In this document: positions 18,133-24,752 of the stretch, one piece after another
Position numbering within the stretch: position 1 is the stretch's first letter
How the letters are laid out: each line of letters begins with the position of its first letter
Source of the DNA: Cupriavidus necator N-1
GTDB lineage: Bacteria; Pseudomonadota; Gammaproteobacteria; Burkholderiales; Burkholderiaceae
DNA: 64,000 bases
Assembly: GCF_000219215.1 (NCBI RefSeq)
Contig: NC_015726.1
Span: 2,914,001 to 2,978,000 of the forward strand
Direction of reading: 5' to 3'
Position numbers and translations under genes: made by a program
The notes under the pieces: model-generated
Database searches by the model: none
What the model was told of the DNA's origin: nothing
The model's input: only the letters and a program-made list of their open reading frames with translations

Positions 18133-19218
18133 TCAATAGGATTTGCGCGTCAATCTAACCACAATACGACGGCCTACTCGTATCAAGCGCCACGCGTTGC
18201 GCATGATCATCAAGTGAACAAGGACTAGCCCAAGAAAGAGAATAAATAGCGTCTGTTCAGAATATCCTGCTTTCCAGCCATATACGCCGCAAAACCCAAA
18301 TATAGCGTTACTGACCAGGATGACCCAGACAATTGCGTCAGGCCCTAGCCCTAGCCTGAGCAGCACGTGATGAAGATGTGTCCTATCCGCCGCCAGCGGG
18401 TTCTTGCCCTTCAGTACCCGTCGCACTACCACAGTGAAGAGGTCAATCAGGACAAATCCAAGTACCCATAACATCACCACAGGAGGTATTTGTCGATCCG
18501 CGTTATAGCCACGCTGCGAGAGAAGAACCGCGAACCACACTATACTGAACCCCAGCATTAAACTACCGGCATCCCCCAGAAAGACCTTTTTTCCTCCCCG
18601 AAATGGATTCTTCATATTGAACAAGAGAAAACCAAGAATGGCACCGCAGAATATTACGCACATGCGTTGAGCGGCACCATTATCGACCTGCCCTGCCAAA
18701 TATGCGAACCACGCAAATGTGATGGCGGCTAGCCCTCCCGCCAAGCCGTCCAGACCGTCACACATATTCATGGCATTAATTACGGCGACGGCTGCAAAGA
18801 GTGTCAGAGGAATTCCCCAATTACCCAGTTCAATTTCTCTGCGACCAAAAATATCTCCAAGCGTACCAAGATAAATTCCACCCCATGATGTCATCAGAAT
18901 GGCCGCCAGCAACTGAGCTCCAAGCTTCGCCACCGGCGACATTCCCTTCATATCATCGATGACCCCCACAATTGCCAAGAGTGTCAAGCCCCCCAAGAGG
19001 GCGACATAGTACCCGTGAGAACGCATGAACAGCATCGCACCCGCCCAGACGGCGATCGTGATGGCAATTCCGCCCACTAAGGGTATTTCGCCATGGTGAC
19101 GCTTGCGCGAGTCGGGCCGGTCGACCAACCCGCCTACAATTGCCACCGGTCGCAATGCGACTACCGCGATGACCGTGGCCAACAGCGAGAAAAGTGGAAC
19201 CCAAAAAAAATCAAACAT
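18133..19218 (-). CDS. wecA: WecA-type undecaprenyl-phosphate sugar-1-phosphate transferase
   Basis: This is a 361-residue polytopic membrane enzyme of the MraY/WecA family that moves an N-acetylhexosamine-1-phosphate from its UDP donor to undecaprenyl phosphate. Diagnostic motifs are present in order: DD at 88-89 (VIDDMKG), NxxNxxDGxDG (D154 and D157 in MCDGLDGLAGG), GDAGSLMLGF, and the cytoplasmic HLHH at 281-284. It is transcribed opposite to both neighbouring operons. Its base composition is visibly AT-richer than the flanking genes, which suggests separate acquisition. It could start the polymer made by the large minus-strand cluster, since WecB makes UDP-ManNAc from UDP-GlcNAc there. 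The precise substrate is an inference. Confidence 0.93.
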   Translation of the reverse strand: MFDFFWVPLFSLLATVIAVVALRPVAIVGGLVDRPDSRKRHHGEIPLVGGIAITIAVWAGAMLFMRSHGYYVALLGGLTLLAIVGVIDDMKGMSPVAKLGAQLLAAILMTSWGGIYLGTLGDIFGRREIELGNWGIPLTLFAAVAVINAMNMCDGLDGLAGGLAAITFAWFAYLAGQVDNGAAQRMCVIFCGAILGFLLFNMKNPFRGGKKVFLGDAGSLMLGFSIVWFAVLLSQRGYNADRQIPPVVMLWVLGFVLIDLFTVVVRRVLKGKNPLAADRTHLHHVLLRLGLGPDAIVWVILVSNAIFGFCGVYGWKAGYSEQTLFILFLGLVLVHLMIMRNAWRLIRVGRRIVVRLTRKSY

Positions 19219-19755
19219 TTAGAAAACCCGAATAGATCCTGCACAGCCTGTTTGTCCGGCTCGTGCAGAGCATGCCCGGAGCACGTCAAGCAGGCTCTTC
19301 CTGTAGCTTACCCTGCTCATCGCAACTTGCGCTCGGTGGAGCGATACGTGAAGAAATGTTGCAGAAGCACGAGCCCAGCCTGAAGTTGGCCGCGATTGTG
19401 CAGGACTATATACTATGTGCACCGCGTCCTGTGCCCCACTGCCCTGCCTTAGGGCCTCCTATCGCTTACAACGGGGGCGGAGTCTTCCCCATTCCATGGC
19501 ATTAACGCCGACAATATCTGCTCTGAATGGCCATTAAGTGCCCACAGGCCAAAGGCGAAGGCAACGGCCCCGGTTACAGTTCGACATACACTTAACAGGC
19601 TGTTGCAAGCAGCAGCCCCTCCAAGACTGGTAGCGGAGTCGGCGGCCCGGGGGCGCCGAAGTGATAGCCATATCCCCGCACACCGATTAAAATATCGCGA
19701 TTCTTCAGGCCTTGGCTGTCGACACGTGACTCGCTGCGATCAAGAGAACAGGACT
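19219..19755. promoter_or_regulatory. intergenic region between divergent wecA-type and GT2 genes; candidate promoters
   Basis: No convincing gene is seen here, and an open frame from 19603 continues into the GT2 gene without family similarity. A good sigma70-like pair TTGGCC (19386-19391) and TATACT (19409-19414) with 17-nt spacing points to the plus strand. A second -10-like TAAAAT lies at 19688-19693, about 65 nt before the chosen GT2 start. The long leader (about 340 nt from the first promoter) may carry regulation, but I recognise no riboswitch or leader peptide. Confidence 0.4.
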
Positions 19756-20781
19756 TTGCCCTATTTCCCCGTATTTATTTCCGTTCTCTTCGTGGTGCGC
19801 AACGAAGCTGCGCAGTACGAAAAGATCCTCTCCGAAGCATCTGCGGCGATTGCGCCACTTGTGAGCGACTATGAGCTGATCGTGGTCGACAACGCATCGA
19901 CCGACGACAGCGTCCAGACCCTGAAAAGCCTTTCGGGAGAAGGCGGTCTTCCCAATCTGCAGATCTACGCGTTGACCAAGGAGGTCGACACAGACACGGC
20001 CGCATGGGTGGGCCTGGAAAATGCCCTCGGGGACTTCGTCGCGGTTGTCGATCCATTTGTCGACGACATTACCTTTCTCCCCGAAATGCTCGACAAGGCA
20101 GCAAGCGGCGCGGATGTCGTCTTCGCGACGAACAAGCAGAAACCGGCGCAAGGCTTGCTGTACCGCGGTGCGTTCGGTGTGTTTAACGGCCTGTTCAGAT
20201 GGTTCAGCGGGGTGGACCTCGCTCGTGAGGCGCCACAATATCGACTTCTTAGCAAGCGCGTCATCAACTTCATACTTCAGCACCGACAGCCGGCGCTGAC
20301 CTATCGCCACCTGCCTGCCACGGGAGGCTTTGCGCGCGCCAACCTCGCGTACAGCGCCGCGCCCCGGCAAGCGCCTCGCAAGCGCCTGGGCAACAGCATC
20401 GATCGGGGCATGCGACTGCTGGTCTCCACGACGCGCGCGCCGATGCGGCTGGTGACGGTCTTGTCGCTGTTCGGCGCGGTCGCCAACCTCCTGTATTCGG
20501 CATACGTTGTCGTGATCTGGCTCTTCAAGCCCGACGTCGCGCCAGGATGGATCAGCCTTTCGCTGCAACAGTCGGGCATGTTCTTCCTGATTTCGATGGT
20601 CCTGCTAGTGCTTGGCGAGTACATCCTTGATATGGCGACTGCCTCCAACGAGGGACCGCTCTACCACGTAGGACAGGAATTCACGAGCGCGCGCATGACG
20701 CGCAACGAGAAGCTAAATATCGAGGTGGTAGCGTCTGTACCGTCCGAGAACCGGACTGCGAAGCCGCAGCAGATCACCTGA
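19756..20781 (+). CDS. GT2 polyprenyl-phosphate glycosyltransferase-like protein (GtrB/ArnC architecture)
   Basis: This is an inverting GT-A enzyme of about 341 residues: SVLFVVRNEA at the N-terminus, LIVVDNASTDDSV for the nucleotide site, then VAVVDPFVDD in place of the usual DxD. Two hydrophobic segments in the last 100 residues (a long stretch after RLVTVLSLFGAVANLL and another around MFFLISMVLLVLGEYILD) give the two-helix tail of GtrB, ArnC and DPM synthases, which charge polyprenyl phosphate with a single sugar. The start is uncertain. A TTG at 19756 begins just before the first strand, whereas the frame is open to an ATG at 19603 with low-complexity unrelated sequence. Its stop overlaps the next gene by one base. 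It heads a seven-gene operon. Confidence 0.8.
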   Translation: MPYFPVFISVLFVVRNEAAQYEKILSEASAAIAPLVSDYELIVVDNASTDDSVQTLKSLSGEGGLPNLQIYALTKEVDTDTAAWVGLENALGDFVAVVDPFVDDITFLPEMLDKAASGADVVFATNKQKPAQGLLYRGAFGVFNGLFRWFSGVDLAREAPQYRLLSKRVINFILQHRQPALTYRHLPATGGFARANLAYSAAPRQAPRKRLGNSIDRGMRLLVSTTRAPMRLVTVLSLFGAVANLLYSAYVVVIWLFKPDVAPGWISLSLQQSGMFFLISMVLLVLGEYILDMATASNEGPLYHVGQEFTSARMTRNEKLNIEVVASVPSENRTAKPQQIT

Positions 20782-21941
20782 TGGCCAGTGTGCGCACCAT
20801 TTACGATGCGGTCATCATCGGCGGAGGGTTTTACGGCGCAGCCATTGCCGTCTATCTCGCGCAGCAGCGCGGACTGAAGCAGATCCTGCTCGTCGAGCGC
20901 GAGCCGGCATTGCTATCTCGCGCCTCCTATAGCAACCAGGCGCGCGTCCACAACGGGTACCACTATCCGCGCAGCTTCACAACGGCCTACCGGAGCCGGA
21001 TCAACCTTCCACGCTTCGTCCGTGACTGGCCGCAGGCGGTCAAGCAGGATTTCACCAAGCTGTATGCCATTGCCCGGCGCAACTCCAAGGTCAGCTCACG
21101 CCAGTTTCAGCGCTTCTGCCAAGAAATCGGCGCCCGGATCGAGCCTGCCGGTCCGACGCTGCGCAACCTGTTCGCACCGCGGCTGATCGAAGATGTGTTC
21201 CTTGTCGAAGAGTACGCGTTCGACACTAGACGGCTCGCGGAATGGGCACGTCGTGAACTAGAGGAGCACGGCGTTGAAGTCTGCTGCGAGACCGTGGTCA
21301 GCGCCATTTCGCGCAGCGACCCCGGACTCTGCGCCGTTGAAATGCATGACCGCGCGGGGAATGGACGCGTGGTCAAGAGCGCCAACGTCTTCAATTGCAC
21401 GTACAGCGGGCTGAACCAGTTTGGCGGAGACTTTCCGGGCACCCGGACGGAGCTGAAGCAGGAAATCACGGAGATGGCGCTGGTGGATGCACCGGCCGGC
21501 CTGAAGGATATCGGCATCACTGTCATGGACGGCCCATTCTTCTCGATGATGCCCTTCCCTGCGCGCGGCTTGCACACACTTTCGCACGTGCGCTATACCC
21601 CGCATCTGCATTGGGACGACTGTGGTGGTGTCAGTCCCTACGACCGACTCGCGGCATATGACAAGGCCTCACGCGTGGACCGCATGATTCGCGACGTTTC
21701 GCGCTATGTTCCTTTGGTCGCCGAAGCGCGTCACATCGATTCGCTGTTCGAGATCAAGACCGTCCTGCGCAAGAACGAGGGGGACGATGGCAGGCCCATC
21801 CTCTTCGAGAAGCACGCGGAACTGCCTGGCTGTTATTCGATCCTCGGCGGCAAGATCGACAACATCTACGACGTCCTTGAAAGACTGGATGACGAAACAC
21901 TCACTCCGGCGCCCGCCTCACTGAGCAAAAGCAACATATGA
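20781..21941 (+). CDS. FAD-dependent oxidoreductase (DAO-like)
   Basis: This is a 386-residue flavoprotein. The dinucleotide-binding motif is at the start: DAVIIGGGFYGAAIAVYLAQQ, then an acidic residue in LVEREPA. The following SRASYSNQARVHNGYHYPRS resembles the isoalloxazine-proximal loop of D-amino-acid oxidase-fold enzymes. The C-terminal ILGGKIDNIYDV closes the FAD site. The substrate is not known. Given its position between a lipid-sugar transferase and an epimerase-like gene, it may oxidise a sugar or sugar-amine precursor. It starts on the last base of the upstream stop and overlaps the next gene by 4 nt. Confidence 0.83.
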   Translation: MASVRTIYDAVIIGGGFYGAAIAVYLAQQRGLKQILLVEREPALLSRASYSNQARVHNGYHYPRSFTTAYRSRINLPRFVRDWPQAVKQDFTKLYAIARRNSKVSSRQFQRFCQEIGARIEPAGPTLRNLFAPRLIEDVFLVEEYAFDTRRLAEWARRELEEHGVEVCCETVVSAISRSDPGLCAVEMHDRAGNGRVVKSANVFNCTYSGLNQFGGDFPGTRTELKQEITEMALVDAPAGLKDIGITVMDGPFFSMMPFPARGLHTLSHVRYTPHLHWDDCGGVSPYDRLAAYDKASRVDRMIRDVSRYVPLVAEARHIDSLFEIKTVLRKNEGDDGRPILFEKHAELPGCYSILGGKIDNIYDVLERLDDETLTPAPASLSKSNI

Positions 21942-22726
21942 ACAACGCACTGATCGGCTTCTCGGGCTTCGTTGGCACGACGCTTCTTAGGCAAGCCCCT
22001 TTCGAGGCCTTGTACCGCTCGACCAATATTGGCGAGATCGATGGCAAGGACTTTGACACGGTGGTCTGTGCCGGCGCGCCCGCTCAAAAATGGATCGCAA
22101 ATCGCGAGCCGGCAGCAGACCGTGAAAAAATCGAAGCGCTCATCGCCCACCTTCGCACGGTCTCATGCAAGACGTTTGTCCTGATCAGCACTGTCGATGT
22201 GTTCAAGACGCCGGTCGGCGTCGATGAAAGCTCGCCGGTGGACAAGAGCGGATTGCATGCCTATGGCCTGCACCGCCTAATGCTCGAGGAATTCGTCGCC
22301 AGCCATTTCGCGAACCATCTGATCGTCCGCCTGCCTGGCCTGATCGGTCCGAGCCTGCGCAAGAACGTTATCTTCGACTTCCTGAACGACAACAACCTGC
22401 ACGCGATCGACAGTCGTGGCGTCTTCCAGTTCTACCCGATGGTCAATCTCTGGTACGACATCGAAGTCGCGTTGCACGCGGGCCTAAAACTAGTTCACCT
22501 GACCGCCGCACCAATCAGTGTCGCGGACGTGTCGGCTCAGGGCTTCGGCAAGCCGTTCGAGCAGGTGGTGGGTGACAATGCCACCCGCTATGACTTGCGC
22601 ACGCGCCACGCGGCAGTGTTCGGTGCCTCGGGCGTATACCAATATGACCAACGTGCGACGCTGCAGGCGGTCCGCGCATACGCCCAGTCCGAGCCGCGCA
22701 CCTTGAAGGCCGGGAGCGGGGCATGA
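21938..22726 (+). CDS. NAD-dependent epimerase/dehydratase-like (extended SDR) protein
   Basis: This is a short extended-SDR protein of 262 residues. The Rossmann start reads ALIGFSGFVGTTLL, and LISTVDVF matches the SDR strand 5 region. The catalytic tetrad is altered: the usual YxxxK appears as YGLHR, with Arg where Lys is expected, while VRLPGLIGP matches the substrate-loop region. It may be an epimerase or dehydratase variant or a non-catalytic sugar-nucleotide-binding protein. It overlaps both neighbours by 4 nt in ATGA arrangements. Confidence 0.75.
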   Translation: MNNALIGFSGFVGTTLLRQAPFEALYRSTNIGEIDGKDFDTVVCAGAPAQKWIANREPAADREKIEALIAHLRTVSCKTFVLISTVDVFKTPVGVDESSPVDKSGLHAYGLHRLMLEEFVASHFANHLIVRLPGLIGPSLRKNVIFDFLNDNNLHAIDSRGVFQFYPMVNLWYDIEVALHAGLKLVHLTAAPISVADVSAQGFGKPFEQVVGDNATRYDLRTRHAAVFGASGVYQYDQRATLQAVRAYAQSEPRTLKAGSGA

Positions 22727-23559
22727 GAATCGCTATCTCGAACATCGCCTGGGATGTCGCCGAAGACGAGTCTGTGGCGGCGCTGTTGCACAAGTTCGGC
22801 GTCGACGCGATCGACGTAGCCCCTGGCAAATATTTCCCGGATCCCGAACATGCGAGCGATGCCGACATCGCGCGGGTGCGCGATCAGTGGAAGGCACACG
22901 GGATTGAGCTGACCGGCATGCAATCGCTGCTGTTCGGTACTTCCGGGCTCAATCTGTTCGGTTCGTCGGCAGCGCGCTCGGCGATGCTGCATCGCCTCGC
23001 CGCCGTAGCACGGATCGGCGGCAAACTTGGCGCGACCCGACTGGTATTCGGCTCGCCAAGGAATCGGGATCGCGGCGCCCTTGACGATCGTGAGGTTACA
23101 GAGATTGCCGTGCCGTTTTTTCGCGAGCTGGGCGACATTGCGCATGGCCACGGCGTGACGTTCTGCCTCGAGCCCAACCCGGTGTGCTACGGCGCGAATT
23201 TTATGACCACCAGCGCAGAGACCGTGAACATGGTGCGGCTGGTCGCCCATCCGGCTATCCGCATGCAGTTCGACACCGGATCGCTGGCCATCAATGGGGA
23301 AGACCCCGCCGACGTGCTGGAGCACAACGCCGATCTGATCGGTCATGTCCACGCCAGCGAGCCCCAGCTGGTTCCGCTGGGTGATGGCACGACCGACCAC
23401 GCTGCCATGGCTGCACAACTAGCCACGCACCTGCCCGGACACGTCGTCTCCATTGAAATGGTAGCCAAGGCGAACGAGCCGCACCTTCCAGCCATCCAAC
23501 GCGCGCTGGCGACAGCCCAACGCTGGTATCGGCAAGCACCAGGAGTCCCACTCGCATGA
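22723..23559 (+). CDS. sugar phosphate isomerase/epimerase-like TIM barrel protein
   Basis: This is a 278-residue AP-endonuclease-2/xylose-isomerase-like TIM barrel. Metal-site style strands are visible: RLVFGSPRNRD, FCLEPNP (Glu ligand), MQFDTGSLAI (Asp ligand), IGHVHASEPQ (His ligand) and VSIEMVAK (Glu ligand). Members isomerise or epimerise keto-sugars and related compounds. In this operon it may build or tailor the sugar loaded by the GT2 enzymes. It overlaps both neighbours by 4 nt. Confidence 0.8.
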   Translation: MRIAISNIAWDVAEDESVAALLHKFGVDAIDVAPGKYFPDPEHASDADIARVRDQWKAHGIELTGMQSLLFGTSGLNLFGSSAARSAMLHRLAAVARIGGKLGATRLVFGSPRNRDRGALDDREVTEIAVPFFRELGDIAHGHGVTFCLEPNPVCYGANFMTTSAETVNMVRLVAHPAIRMQFDTGSLAINGEDPADVLEHNADLIGHVHASEPQLVPLGDGTTDHAAMAAQLATHLPGHVVSIEMVAKANEPHLPAIQRALATAQRWYRQAPGVPLA

Positions 23560-23912
23560 AATGGCTGATTCTGATTCTAGGCATCGCCAGCAACGCATCG
23601 GCCAGCGTACTGGTCAAGATGGCGATGATTCCCCCCCGCAGATTTCCCTCGCTAAGTGAACCGCTCGCCGCCTTCACCAACTGGCCATTCTGGGTCGGCC
23701 TCGGCCTGTATGGCGCAGCCTTTCTGCTCTATGCCGCGGCGCTTGCCCGGCTGCCGCTCAACGTCGCCCACCCCGTCCTGACATCGGGGGCCGTGGCGAC
23801 GGTAGCAACGCTTTCGGTGCTCATCTTCCGCGAGCCTTTTCACTGGACTACCGGCGCGGGCATCCTGCTTGTCATCGCGGGCGTCGTCCTGATCACCGCC
23901 AAGGTGGCCTGA
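23556..23912 (+). CDS. SMR/EamA-like small membrane transporter, possible lipid-sugar flippase
   Basis: This is a 118-residue protein with four predicted membrane helices, the size and pattern of SMR (EmrE/ArnE) proteins: a first helix with ILGIASNASASVLVKMA, then GLYGAAFLLYAAALARLPLNVAHPVL and a final GAGILLVIAGVVLI. The LPLNVAHPV motif resembles ArnE-type subunits that flip undecaprenyl-phosphate-aminoarabinose. Lying between two GT2 genes and next to a GT-C-like gene, it is a good candidate for flipping polyprenyl-phosphate sugar rather than exporting drugs. That role is an inference. No second subunit is present, so it would act as a homodimer. Confidence 0.8.
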   Translation: MKWLILILGIASNASASVLVKMAMIPPRRFPSLSEPLAAFTNWPFWVGLGLYGAAFLLYAAALARLPLNVAHPVLTSGAVATVATLSVLIFREPFHWTTGAGILLVIAGVVLITAKVA

Positions 23913-23921
23913 CCGTTAACC

Positions 23922-24752
23922 ATGACCCGAACGATGAAATCTGAAATCCCTTCCGACACGCGAGCAACTTGGCAAGTGCCGACGTACGACATCGCGATGT
24001 GGGAGGGGCGACGCCACCCCTGGTGCGTGATCATTCCGGTGATCAACGAAGGCGAGCGCATCCGCACCCTGCTTGCGCGCATGTCGGCCCTGCGGATCGC
24101 GGACATCGCGGACATCGTCATCGTCGACGGCGGAAGCACAGACGGCTCGCTTCAGCACGAGTTCCTGCGCAGCCGGGACGTGGCGGGACTTATCGTCAAG
24201 ACCGGCGCCGGCAGGCTGAGTGCCCAGCTGCGCTGCGCATACGCATTCGCGCTCGATCAGGGCTATGACGGCATCGTGACGATCGATGGCAACGACAAGG
24301 ATGATCCCGAGGCAATTCCGCGTTTCGTGGAAGCGTTGAAGAACGGTGTCGACTTCGTGCAGGCGTCGCGCTTCCTCGCCGGTGGCCTCGCCGAGAACAC
24401 GCCGAAATCGCGAGACCTGGCGATCCGCTTCATTCACGCGCCTGCGCTCAGCCTGAGCTCAGGCTTTCACTGGACAGACACGACGCAAGGCTTCCGGGCC
24501 TACAGCAGCCGTATGCTCCTCGATCCCCTCGTGGCCCCGTTTCGCGATGTCTTTTCGGGCTACGAGCTCCTCGCCTACCTCTCTTACCGCGTACCGAAAC
24601 TGGGCTATCGGTGCCAGGAACTCGCGACGGTGCGCCGTTATCCCAAGGGGGAGGTTCCGACCAAGATCGGCGGCATGCGGGGCAATCTGAAGCTTCTCGA
24701 AGTCCTGTTCCGTGCGTGCGCGGGCCACTACAACCCTAAGGCCGTCTCGTAA
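23922..24752 (+). CDS. GT2-family glycosyltransferase (DPM1-like)
   Basis: This is a 276-residue GT-A enzyme similar in layout to dolichol-phosphate mannose synthases: VIIPVINEGERI, IVIVDGGSTDGSL and IVTIDGNDKDDPE with the DxND-type metal site. QASRFLAGG and a DTTQGFRAYSSRML segment match the acceptor region of DPM-like proteins. It lacks the C-terminal membrane helices of the first GT2 in the operon, so the two may work on different steps. It starts 9 nt after the small transporter and ends directly before the GTG of the large membrane protein. Confidence 0.87.
   Translation: MTRTMKSEIPSDTRATWQVPTYDIAMWEGRRHPWCVIIPVINEGERIRTLLARMSALRIADIADIVIVDGGSTDGSLQHEFLRSRDVAGLIVKTGAGRLSAQLRCAYAFALDQGYDGIVTIDGNDKDDPEAIPRFVEALKNGVDFVQASRFLAGGLAENTPKSRDLAIRFIHAPALSLSSGFHWTDTTQGFRAYSSRMLLDPLVAPFRDVFSGYELLAYLSYRVPKLGYRCQELATVRRYPKGEVPTKIGGMRGNLKLLEVLFRACAGHYNPKAVS

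Noticed and set aside
18016..18228. 70-codon plus-strand frame after the IS256 element
   Set aside because: It overlaps the end of the wecA-type gene on the other strand and has no features of a real protein.
23556..23912. Possible multidrug exporter role for the SMR-like protein
   Set aside because: The fold alone would allow it, but its place between two GT2 genes in a coupled operon favours a lipid-sugar flippase role.
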